From an uncultured Marinilabiliaceae bacterium (GTDB taxonomy: Bacteria; Bacteroidota; Bacteroidia; Bacteroidales; Marinilabiliaceae): DNA of 64,000 nt. Under the pieces are notes generated by a model that did no database searches, was not told the DNA's origin, and saw nothing but the letters and a program-made list of their open reading frames with translations. Each line of letters opens with the position of its first letter. The stretch's first letter is position 1. The stretch lies in NCBI GenBank assembly GCA_937920475.1, contig CALEUX010000004.1, positions 1 through 64,000 of the forward strand, written 5' to 3'. A program made the translations under genes and the position numbers. Shown here in pieces: positions 49,081-57,889 of this stretch.

Positions 49081-50496
49081 ATGATTACAAGCCGCAGAAA
49101 TTTTATTCGCAATATATCACTCGGTGCCGCTGGAATAACTACCGTAGGTGCATTTTTTAGTTTCAAGTCACCTGCATTCCTTGCCGGGGCAAATGAGCGC
49201 ATTAACCTTGCCTGTTGCGGCATTGGCAACCAAGGTGCATCCGATATTATGGCGCTGTACAATACCGGTTTATGTAATATTGTGGCCCTTTGCGATACCG
49301 AAATGGGAGCAAGGCACACCGAACGTATCATGCAGCGTTTTCCAGATGCACCACGTTTTCAGGATTTCAGGAAGATGTTCGACAAAATGGCCAACCAGAT
49401 TGATGCGGTGCTGATTGCTACACCCGACCATTCGCATTTCCCCATTACCATGCTGGCCATGTCACTTGGCAAAGCGGTTTTTGTTGAAAAGCCGATGGCA
49501 CGTACCTTTAACGAAGTGGAACTGATGATGATGGCAGCCCAAAAATACAAGGTTGTAACCCAAATGGGGAACCAAGGCCATTCAGAAGCCAACTTTTTCC
49601 AGTTCAAAACTTGGGTAGAGGCAGGTATTATTAAGGATGTTACCGCCATAACCGCACACATGAACTCACCTCGCCGTTGGCATGGTTGGGACACTAATAT
49701 TACTAAATTTCCCTCAGGTGACGAAATGCCATCCAACCTCGATTGGGACACTTGGGTAGCCGCAGCCGCCATGCGCGACTATCACCGCGACTTCATCAAC
49801 GGGCAATGGCGTTGCTGGTACGATTTTGGTCTCGGAGCGCTGGGCGACTGGGGTGCGCACATTATAGATACGGCCCACCGCTTCCTGAATCTGGGCCTGC
49901 CATACGAAATTGATCCGATCCTGATTGAAGGGCACAACAACTTCTTCTTCCCACAGGCATCAACCATAGCGTTCAGATTTCCCCAAAGGGACAATATGCC
50001 TGCCTGCGACATCACCTGGTACGATGGTATTGACAATATACCTAAGTTGCCAGAAGGATTTGGCAGTGCCGAACTCGATCCGAACATACCACCACCAAGT
50101 ACAGGTGCAATTCAGCCAATTAAGCTTAATCCGGGCAAAGAAATTTACAGCAAAGAAATGATTTTTACCGGAGGAACACATGGAAGCACCTTGTCGATCT
50201 TCCCCAATGAAAAGGCTAAAGACATGGCTTCGAAGCTGCCGGAAGTTCCACGCAGCCCATCAAATCACTATGCTAACTTTCTGAAAGCCGTAAAAGGCGA
50301 AGAGGAAACACGGTCACCGTTCGACATTGCTGGGCCGCTTAGTCAGGTATTCTCTTTGGGCGTGTTGGCGCAACAATTAAATACTAAACTGGTATTCGAC
50401 CGCGATAAAAAACAGATTACCAACAGCGACCTGGCCAATAAGATGTTGGTGGGCACTCCTCCACGAAAAGGATGGGAAGAGTTTTATAAATTGTAG
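49081..50496 (+). CDS. Gfo/Idh/MocA-family oxidoreductase with Tat-like signal
   Basis: MITSRRNFIRNISLGAAGITTVGAF twin-Arg leader; Rossmann region INLACCGIGNQG; DAVLIATPDHSHF; VFVEKPMARTF. Confidence 0.93.
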   Translation: MITSRRNFIRNISLGAAGITTVGAFFSFKSPAFLAGANERINLACCGIGNQGASDIMALYNTGLCNIVALCDTEMGARHTERIMQRFPDAPRFQDFRKMFDKMANQIDAVLIATPDHSHFPITMLAMSLGKAVFVEKPMARTFNEVELMMMAAQKYKVVTQMGNQGHSEANFFQFKTWVEAGIIKDVTAITAHMNSPRRWHGWDTNITKFPSGDEMPSNLDWDTWVAAAAMRDYHRDFINGQWRCWYDFGLGALGDWGAHIIDTAHRFLNLGLPYEIDPILIEGHNNFFFPQASTIAFRFPQRDNMPACDITWYDGIDNIPKLPEGFGSAELDPNIPPPSTGAIQPIKLNPGKEIYSKEMIFTGGTHGSTLSIFPNEKAKDMASKLPEVPRSPSNHYANFLKAVKGEEETRSPFDIAGPLSQVFSLGVLAQQLNTKLVFDRDKKQITNSDLANKMLVGTPPRKGWEEFYKL

Positions 50497-50518
50497 TCTC
50501 AAAAAATAAGACAATACT

Positions 50519-52117
50519 ATGAATCAGTTTTTCAACCTTAAGAGTTTTTTTGCCTTTGCAAGCATTGTTGCTTTAGCAATGTTACTCAGCATGTGTGCTG
50601 AAAAAGTACAAGACAATAGCAAGGTAAGCATTGCCATTAATCCGGCACATACAGGGCCTGAAATCAACAGGCACATTTTTGGGCACTTCGCCGAGCACCT
50701 GGGCTTTGGTATTTATGGCGGAATTTGGGTAGGCCCCGATTCAGAAATCCCTAACACCCGAGGCATCAGAAACGATGTTGTAGAAGCATTAAAAGCACTA
50801 AAAGTTCCAAACGTGCGCTGGCCGGGTGGTTGCTTTGCCGACCAATATCATTGGCGCGAAGGTATCGGTACTCCAGAGGAACGCAAATCCCGAATAAATG
50901 TTAGTTGGGGTGGTGCTCCAGAGCCAAATACATTTGGTACCCACGAATTTTTCGATTTTCTTGAACAGATCGGTTCCGAAGCTTTTATATCGGCCAATGT
51001 AGGGTCGGGCACCGTTAAGGATGCTGCCGATTGGTTAGAGTACCTCACTGCTACCGGTTCATCGCTCGCAATGGAAAGAGCCCGCAATGGCAGAATCGAA
51101 CCCTGGAATGTGGCATTTTGGGGAATTGGTAACGAAGTTTGGGGTTGTGGAGGCCCTTTTACAGCACAGGAATACATCACCGAACTTAAGAAATTTGCCA
51201 CTTTTAGCACCAATTACAACGCCAATTTAAACTCTCAGTTTGTGGCAGTGGGCCCCGATTCGTTTGATGAGTACAGCTTTGGCTATACCGAAGCCATTAT
51301 GGAAGCCTGGGCCAATAAAACCTGGACCTGGGATATTCAGGGACTTTCGCTACATAAATATACGCGTGGGGGCTGGCCGCCTGTTATACCTGCCACTGGT
51401 TTTGGAGAGCTGGAATATGCTACTGTTATTAAGGAAACCCTTGGGATGGATCAATTCATCGTTGAGAATAAAGCCATAATGGACAAGTATGACCCTGAGA
51501 AAAAGGTTTCGATTCTGGTGGATGAATGGGGAGCATGGTATGCACCTACCGAAGGTACCAATCCAGGCTTTCTGCAACAGCAAAACTCTCAGCGCGATGC
51601 CATTATAGCGGCCTTGAATTTCAATATTTTTGCACGCCATGCCGACAGAGTGCATGGAGCAAACATTGCCCAGATGATAAACGTGTTGCAGGCAGTTATT
51701 CTCACTGAAAATGAAAAGATGCTATTAACACCCACCTATCATGCTTTCAGAATGTATGTGCCATTTCAGAGTGCAGAATTGATACCGGTTAATTTCGATG
51801 CAGGCATATACAAGGAAGGAAACCTGATTTTGCCCCGCGTTGATGCCATTGCAGCCAAAGGGAAAGATGGCAATATTTATGTGGCCATTACCAACATCGA
51901 CCCCAAAAACACAACGTCCATCAACCTGTCTTTTAATGGTCAAACCATTTTAAGTGTTGACGGCGAAACCCTATACGCATCATCAGTAGATGCCATTAAT
52001 ACATTTGACAATCCTGATAATGTGTCGCCTAAAGCTATTGAAGCCAGTGCTGCCGAAAGTAATATATCCGTTACGGTGCAACCACAGTCAGTTACGGTTT
52101 TAAAAGTGAACTTATAG
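50519..52117 (+). CDS. GH51 alpha-L-arabinofuranosidase
   Basis: NRHIFGHFAEHLGFGIYGGIWVG; NVRWPGGCFADQYHWREGIG; FWGIGNEVWGCGG; ILVDEWGAWYAPTEG. Confidence 0.95.
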   Translation: MNQFFNLKSFFAFASIVALAMLLSMCAEKVQDNSKVSIAINPAHTGPEINRHIFGHFAEHLGFGIYGGIWVGPDSEIPNTRGIRNDVVEALKALKVPNVRWPGGCFADQYHWREGIGTPEERKSRINVSWGGAPEPNTFGTHEFFDFLEQIGSEAFISANVGSGTVKDAADWLEYLTATGSSLAMERARNGRIEPWNVAFWGIGNEVWGCGGPFTAQEYITELKKFATFSTNYNANLNSQFVAVGPDSFDEYSFGYTEAIMEAWANKTWTWDIQGLSLHKYTRGGWPPVIPATGFGELEYATVIKETLGMDQFIVENKAIMDKYDPEKKVSILVDEWGAWYAPTEGTNPGFLQQQNSQRDAIIAALNFNIFARHADRVHGANIAQMINVLQAVILTENEKMLLTPTYHAFRMYVPFQSAELIPVNFDAGIYKEGNLILPRVDAIAAKGKDGNIYVAITNIDPKNTTSINLSFNGQTILSVDGETLYASSVDAINTFDNPDNVSPKAIEASAAESNISVTVQPQSVTVLKVNL

Positions 52118-52238
52118 GAAATTAATCATAAAGGAATGGCATAGAAGTTTTGAGAATAAACTTGTGTTGATTGCTAATTTCCTATTGACAGCATGCTAGC
52201 AAACAAATCCTTGGTTCAAGTATTTATCGACAAAAAGA

Positions 52239-52349
52239 GAGTTTGCTGACCTTTGGTCGAAAAGGAAACTGAAAACACTTGAAAATGAATTCAGCAGGGA
52301 ATTGCCACAAAATGGTGTCGGGCTATATAGAATTTCACCCGTAAAATAA
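52239..52349 (+). pseudogene. Orphan 3' coding remnant resembling the C-terminus of a GH27-type alpha-galactosidase
   Basis: EFADLWSKRKLKTLENEFSRELPQNGVGLYRISPVK* read in the gap; DLW..K...........HGVxLYRI-type ending, with Asn instead of the usual His. Confidence 0.5.
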
Positions 52350-52359
52350 GACGGATACA

Positions 52360-52920
52360 ATGTTTAAATTGAAAAACCATATTATTCGATACGCCTTACC
52401 GGGATTGCTTATTGCCTTTTTGGGAAGTCATAAAATAATTGCACAGGAAGCCCATTCTTCTCAAAGGGAAGAAATTTACAAAGATTTTAAAACAGAATTA
52501 ATTCTTGAAGCCAGTGTAAAAATTGGCAACAGGATTAATGTGGGCGAAAGCAAACGTGGTTTAAGGCGGGTAATTCCAATAACGGGGGGCTCGTTTATTG
52601 GCCCAAAAATAAAAGGCAACGTTTTGCCGGACGGCGAAGACTGGCAGCTGGTGCGCCCCGATGGCGACACTGAACTGTATGCCCGCTACCTTTTGAAAAC
52701 CGATGATGGGCACGTTATTCAGATAATTAATCAGGGACTTATGAGTATGGGAACATCCGGGGACGGTTTTTATTGTAAGTCGGTAATCGATTTGGAAGCT
52801 CCCCGGAATAGCCCCTACGATTATCTGAACCATGCCATTTTCATCGGCACGCTTAAAATGCCAACACTAAAAGCAGGAGAAGAACCTTATGTGATCATTA
52901 CAGTTTACAAATTGCTTTAA
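52360..52920 (+). CDS. Secreted DUF3237-family protein
   Basis: Signal peptide; NVGESKRGLRRVIPITGGSFIGPKIKGNVLPDGEDWQLVRPDGDTELYARYLLKTDDGHVIQIINQG. Confidence 0.82.
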   Translation: MFKLKNHIIRYALPGLLIAFLGSHKIIAQEAHSSQREEIYKDFKTELILEASVKIGNRINVGESKRGLRRVIPITGGSFIGPKIKGNVLPDGEDWQLVRPDGDTELYARYLLKTDDGHVIQIINQGLMSMGTSGDGFYCKSVIDLEAPRNSPYDYLNHAIFIGTLKMPTLKAGEEPYVIITVYKLL

Positions 52921-52949
52921 TAAAATGTTTATTAATAAAGGCGTTGAAA

Positions 52950-53969
52950 ATGAAAAATAATAGAAGTTTGCTAACTTTTTTATTGTTTGCTTTTGCATTA
53001 AACATATTCTCTGGCTGTAAACCAAAGGCCCAACCCGAGCCTTCGTACAATAATCCATTGATACTTCAACGGGCCGACCCGATGATTGTCAGGGCCGATG
53101 ATGGCACCTATTATTTTATTGCCACAGCACCCGAGTACGACCGCATTGAGATGCGAAAAGCCAAATCCATTAACGAACTGGCCGAGGCAGAGCCTATTGT
53201 AGTTTGGAGAAAACAGGTAAGCGGCCCCATGACTTATCATATTTGGGCACCAGAATTACATCGAATCAATAACATCTGGTACATATATTTTGCAGCCGGT
53301 CATTCCGACAATAAATGGAAAATCAGGATGTTTGCCTTGTCGAATACTTCGCAGGACCCTACTCAGGGTGAATGGAAAGAAGAGGGGCAGATTGTTACCG
53401 AAAGAGATGCTTTTGCGCTCGATGCCTCTGTTTTTGGACATAATGGTGAGTTTTACTATGTGTGGGCCGAAAGAACAGGGCCTGGTATTAATTCGGGTTT
53501 AATTATTTCCAAAATGAAAGACCCTGTAACCCTCGAAGGCCCGCAGGTAATTATTACCGAGCCGGAATACGATTGGGAACGCCAAAAATACAATGTGAAC
53601 GAAGGCCCTGCAGTTTTAAAACGAAACGATAAAATTTTCATCACCTTTTCGGCCAGTGCTACCGACCATAACTATGCCATGGGCTTGATTTGGGCCGACG
53701 AAAAGGCTGACCTCTTAAATGCTGATTCGTGGAATAAACTTCCTCAACCGGTTTTTTATACCAACGACTCTTTGAAACGTTTTGGCCCAGGCCACAACCA
53801 ATTTACAATAGCCGAGGATGGCAAAACCGATTTAATGGTTTACCATGCACGCGATTATTACGAACTTCAGGGAGGTCCGTTGAGTGACCCGAATCGCCAT
53901 ACACGTGTGCGAATTTTGCGCTGGACCAATGACGGTTTCCCCGATTTTGGTCAGGAAATAAATGATTAA
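52950..53969 (+). CDS. GH43-type glycosidase, lipoprotein
   Basis: Start placed at ATG 52950; lipobox FSGC; ILQRADPMIVRADDGTYYFIATAPEYDRIEMRKA; YHIWAPELHRINNIWYIYFAAG. Confidence 0.9.
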   Translation: MKNNRSLLTFLLFAFALNIFSGCKPKAQPEPSYNNPLILQRADPMIVRADDGTYYFIATAPEYDRIEMRKAKSINELAEAEPIVVWRKQVSGPMTYHIWAPELHRINNIWYIYFAAGHSDNKWKIRMFALSNTSQDPTQGEWKEEGQIVTERDAFALDASVFGHNGEFYYVWAERTGPGINSGLIISKMKDPVTLEGPQVIITEPEYDWERQKYNVNEGPAVLKRNDKIFITFSASATDHNYAMGLIWADEKADLLNADSWNKLPQPVFYTNDSLKRFGPGHNQFTIAEDGKTDLMVYHARDYYELQGGPLSDPNRHTRVRILRWTNDGFPDFGQEIND

Positions 53970-54011
53970 TGAACAGTCTGAGTACATATTTAAAACTAAA
54001 AGATATTGGAC

Positions 54012-56123
54012 ATGAAAAAAACAAAATTTGCCCATAAGATTGGTTTTATGGCTTTTACAATAGCCGTTACATCATTCCTCTTTTTGGCAACCCAAGCAAA
54101 TGCACAAGGAAACCAACAGGGGAAAGCATCATCTTCTTCTAAATATATCCACCGTGGTGCGGGCAATCCCTATCTTCCTTTGTGGGAACATCTGCCCGAT
54201 GGCGAACCCCGCGTTTTTGAAGACCCCGACAATCCCGGAAAATACCGCGCTTACATCATTGGTTCGCACGATGTAAGATATACCAGCTATTGCGGGCCAG
54301 ATATTAGAATGTGGTCGGCTCCTGTTGAAAATTTATCGGAATGGCGCGACGAAGGCCCCATCTTTACATACTTTACCGAAGGTCAATGGGATGTTATGTA
54401 CGCCCCCGACCTGGTTGAGGTAAAAAGAAAAGACGGAACAAAAGAGTATTACCTGTATCCCCACAGCCGTGGTAGAAACAGGGAAGCTATGGTGTGCAAA
54501 GGCAGCCGTCCCGATGGCCCTTTTACACCTATTAATATGACAGCAGATGGAACCAGAACTATGCCTGGAAGTATCCTTGGTTTCGATCCTGCCGTTTATA
54601 TTGAATATGTTACCGACCCCAATGACCCCGATTTTGAAATTGGTTTCAGAGCATACGGATTCTGGGGATTCCAGCGTTCATTGGCTGCTCAGTTAGACCA
54701 GAATACCATGTACTCACTGCGTCCGGGCACCGAAATCATCAGCTACCTGCTGCCGGCCAGTTCACGGTACGGCGTTATCAGAGACCCTAAAGGAACAGAA
54801 TATCCTTACGTTTATGCCGATCAGGATTTCGGAACCTTCAATTTCTTCGAAGCGTCATCCATTCGCAAGGTTGGCAATAAATACATCACAGTTTTCAGTG
54901 GCTATTCAGGCCCTGAATATGGGGTGGGAAGCTCCAACTCTACCCTGCGCTATGGCGTTGCCGATTCTCCCCTCGGTCCATGGAAAAGCGGTGGCGTTTT
55001 GGTCGATTCGCGTGGCCCGGTTTTAAATCATGATGGTTCAAGAATTGAAACATCCAACGGTGGACATAACACGCATGGCAGTATTGAGTTGATTAACGGA
55101 CAATGGTATGTGTTTTATCACCGACCACCTCGCAACTTCGGCTTTGCACGTCAGGCAGTTGTTGCCCCCATCACCATTCAATGGGACGAAAAACCGGTGG
55201 CCGAAGGTGGCACCGCGGTTATCAGAGCTTATGACCCATTTGCAAAAGACCAGATTTGGACAGTAAAAGACAGTCAGGGAAATGAGTACAAAGGAGCCGA
55301 GGTAACTTCTGAAGGATTCCATATTTTTGGTCTTGACCCCTATCAATATTATTCGGCTGGTTATGCCTGTTATCTTTCTGATGTAAGCCTTATGCAGGAT
55401 TCATGGGATATTTGGGACAATCACATGCCTGTTACCAATATGAAAAATGGCAATATAGTGGGATTCAAATATTTTGGATTTGGCGGGCTCAATAAAGATA
55501 CAAAAGGGCTTAAAGCTTTTGAAGGAACTAAAAAAGGAAACAAAACGGCGTTTAACCTTTTTATTATCCCAAAAACCACAAAAAGTTTTAAAGTAAACAT
55601 TTGGTTAGATGGCCCATGGGATAATGCTGCCTGGAATGGCAAAAAAATCGGTGAGATTAACGTGCCTGCCAACACAAAACAAGAAATCACAAGGTTTACA
55701 ATTGATGTTTCAAAATTTGTAGACCATCTGGACAAAAAACATGCGATTTTCCTCGTGGCAGAGAGCTCTGATACTGACAATCTTTTCGATTTTATAGGCC
55801 TTGGCTTCAGCTCAAAGAAGAAGAAAATTGAACGCCCGATACCACCCACGGTTACTATTACAGTAAACGGGAAGGCCATTGAACTACCTGCTACTCCGGT
55901 TCGTTCAACCAATGCTAATGGCATTGTTGGTTACGACCTGTATGAGGCTAAAGTCTCTCTTCCGGCAGGAACAACCCAATTACCAGTAGTAACAGCAACC
56001 GCCAACAACAAAGCTGTTAAAATTACTGTTGACCAGGCATCATCAGTCAACGGTTCAGCCATGGTTAAATGTGATTACAATGGCGTTGTGAAAAATTACA
56101 AAGTTGTATTTGCAACTGAATAG
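54012..56123 (+). CDS. GH43-like beta-propeller protein with C-terminal accessory domain
   Basis: Start placed at ATG 54012; signal peptide; RVFEDPDNPGKYRAYIIGSHDV; YAPDLVEVKRKDGTKEYYLYPHS; NTHGSIELINGQWYVFYHR; C-terminal TVNGKAIELPATP... module. Confidence 0.83.
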   Translation: MKKTKFAHKIGFMAFTIAVTSFLFLATQANAQGNQQGKASSSSKYIHRGAGNPYLPLWEHLPDGEPRVFEDPDNPGKYRAYIIGSHDVRYTSYCGPDIRMWSAPVENLSEWRDEGPIFTYFTEGQWDVMYAPDLVEVKRKDGTKEYYLYPHSRGRNREAMVCKGSRPDGPFTPINMTADGTRTMPGSILGFDPAVYIEYVTDPNDPDFEIGFRAYGFWGFQRSLAAQLDQNTMYSLRPGTEIISYLLPASSRYGVIRDPKGTEYPYVYADQDFGTFNFFEASSIRKVGNKYITVFSGYSGPEYGVGSSNSTLRYGVADSPLGPWKSGGVLVDSRGPVLNHDGSRIETSNGGHNTHGSIELINGQWYVFYHRPPRNFGFARQAVVAPITIQWDEKPVAEGGTAVIRAYDPFAKDQIWTVKDSQGNEYKGAEVTSEGFHIFGLDPYQYYSAGYACYLSDVSLMQDSWDIWDNHMPVTNMKNGNIVGFKYFGFGGLNKDTKGLKAFEGTKKGNKTAFNLFIIPKTTKSFKVNIWLDGPWDNAAWNGKKIGEINVPANTKQEITRFTIDVSKFVDHLDKKHAIFLVAESSDTDNLFDFIGLGFSSKKKKIERPIPPTVTITVNGKAIELPATPVRSTNANGIVGYDLYEAKVSLPAGTTQLPVVTATANNKAVKITVDQASSVNGSAMVKCDYNGVVKNYKVVFATE

Positions 56124-56137
56124 CTTTTAATATTTTC

Positions 56138-56227
56138 TGTGTAACTCTGTGTATTCTCAGTTTAAGGAACGTTTCTATCCAATGGAAATTCACTTAAAAA
56201 CTGAGAGTTTACACAGAGTTGCACAGT
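56138..56227. repeat. Long intergenic inverted repeat/hairpin
   Basis: ctgtgtaactctgtgta-ttctcagtttaag pairs with cttaaaaactgagagtt-tacacagagttgcacag. Confidence 0.8.
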
Positions 56228-56302
56228 ATTTTCATAGCCTCGGAAGTATCTTAACCAGCCCATATAAATAACGCAATCAGTGCTATATTAACCTACATTG
56301 CT

Positions 56303-57877
56303 ATGACAAAAAAAATCTTACTAATAATTGTTGCGGTATGCATGTCTGTCAACATCAGGATGCATGCACAGGCCAAAGCCCAAAACCCGATTATCCATGC
56401 CGATGTGCCCGATATGGCTATGGTGCGCGTTGGCAATACCTATTATATGGCCAGTACCACCATGCACATGAGTCCCGGGTTGCCCATAATGAAATCGACC
56501 GACCTTGTTAACTGGAAACTGGTTAGTTATGCCTACAGCACCCTGACCGACAACGACAATATGAATCTCGAAAACGGGAAACATGCCTACGGTCGTGGGT
56601 CATGGGCACCTTGCATCAGGTATCATAAAGGCATCTTTTATGCCTCTACTTTTTCGGCTACTTCGGGTAAAACCCACATCTTCACCACAACCGACCCTGA
56701 AAATGAGCCGTGGAAAGAAATTTCCTTCTCACCTTCGCTACACGATAATACGCTGTTTTTCGACGACGATGGAAAAACTTACATGATTTGGGGTGCCGGA
56801 AAATTGTCAATTGTGGAGCTTAAAGACGACCTTACAGGCATTAAAGAAGACACCGAGCGTGTTCTCATTGAAAACGCAAGCGCTCCGGCCGGTAACAACA
56901 TTATGCTCCCTGCCGAAGGCTCCCAGCTTTACAAACACAACGGTAAATATTACCTTTTTAATATTACCTGGCCGCGCAATGTTATGCGCACCGTTGTAAT
57001 TCACCGTGCCGATAACATCAATGGCCCCTGGGAAGGCATAATGGCCCTGCAGGATAAAGGCATTGCCCAAGGTTGCATTATCGATACGCCCGATGGAGAT
57101 TGGTATGCCTACCTGTTTCGCGATTTTGGTGCTGTTGGCCGCATTCCTTACCTTGTTCCCATGAAATGGGAAAACGATTGGCCGGTACTGGGTGTGGATG
57201 GCAAAGTGCCTGAGGCGCTTAATTTGCCCGCCAGCAAAAGGTTAATTCCGGGTATTGTTAACAACGATGAGTTTAAACGTAAAAAAGGAGAGCCAGCCTT
57301 GCCATTGGTTTGGCAATGGAACCACAACCCGGTAAACGAACTGTGGTCGGTTACCGAGCGTAAGGGTTACCTGCGTTTAAAAACCGGCCGCATGGCCACT
57401 GATTTGCAAAAGGCCCGCAATACCCTCACCCAGCGCACTTTTGGCCCTGTTAGTGCCGGTGTAACCTGTATTGATGTAACCAATATGAAAGAAGGCGACT
57501 TTGCCGGCCTCTGCGCTCTTCAGCGTAAGTTTGGCCAGGTGGGTGCGAAATTCGAGAACGGCAAAAAGTTTATTTTCATGATTAGCAACCAGTCCGACAC
57601 ACCCGTTGAAATTGAAAGTATTCCACTTACCAAAAACAAGGTTCATCTTAAAATTGAATGCGATTACAGGGATAGAGCCGATATTGCCCGATTCTACTAC
57701 AGCCTCGATGGAAAAAAATGGAATAAAATCGGTAACGATTTAAAAATGGAATACACTCTCATGGAACATTTCATGGGCTATCGCTTTGGATTGTTTAACT
57801 ATGCTACAAAAACAACAGGTGGTTATACCGATTTCGACTTTTTCCGCATCAGCAGCAAAATATCTGAAAACCTATAA
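56303..57877 (+). CDS. GH43 beta-xylosidase/arabinofuranosidase with C-terminal ConA-like domain
   Basis: NPIIHADVPDMAMVRVGNTYYMASTTMHMSPGLPIMKSTDLVNW; HDNTLFFDDDGKTYMIWG; C-terminal beta-sandwich. Confidence 0.93.
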   Translation: MTKKILLIIVAVCMSVNIRMHAQAKAQNPIIHADVPDMAMVRVGNTYYMASTTMHMSPGLPIMKSTDLVNWKLVSYAYSTLTDNDNMNLENGKHAYGRGSWAPCIRYHKGIFYASTFSATSGKTHIFTTTDPENEPWKEISFSPSLHDNTLFFDDDGKTYMIWGAGKLSIVELKDDLTGIKEDTERVLIENASAPAGNNIMLPAEGSQLYKHNGKYYLFNITWPRNVMRTVVIHRADNINGPWEGIMALQDKGIAQGCIIDTPDGDWYAYLFRDFGAVGRIPYLVPMKWENDWPVLGVDGKVPEALNLPASKRLIPGIVNNDEFKRKKGEPALPLVWQWNHNPVNELWSVTERKGYLRLKTGRMATDLQKARNTLTQRTFGPVSAGVTCIDVTNMKEGDFAGLCALQRKFGQVGAKFENGKKFIFMISNQSDTPVEIESIPLTKNKVHLKIECDYRDRADIARFYYSLDGKKWNKIGNDLKMEYTLMEHFMGYRFGLFNYATKTTGGYTDFDFFRISSKISENL

Positions 57878-57889
57878 AAATAAAACACC

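Noticed and set aside
49081-50496. GH109-type glycosidase call for the Gfo/Idh/MocA gene
   Set aside because: GH109 members share this fold and a Tat leader, but I could not confirm diagnostic motifs, and the adjacent DUF1080 gene favours the 3-keto route.
53898-53912. ACACGTGTGC resembling the lacI palindrome
   Set aside because: Inside the GH43 coding frame and only a partial match to the 14-bp site.
55421-55924. 167-aa minus-strand ORF
   Set aside because: Antisense to the GH43-like gene; no independent support.
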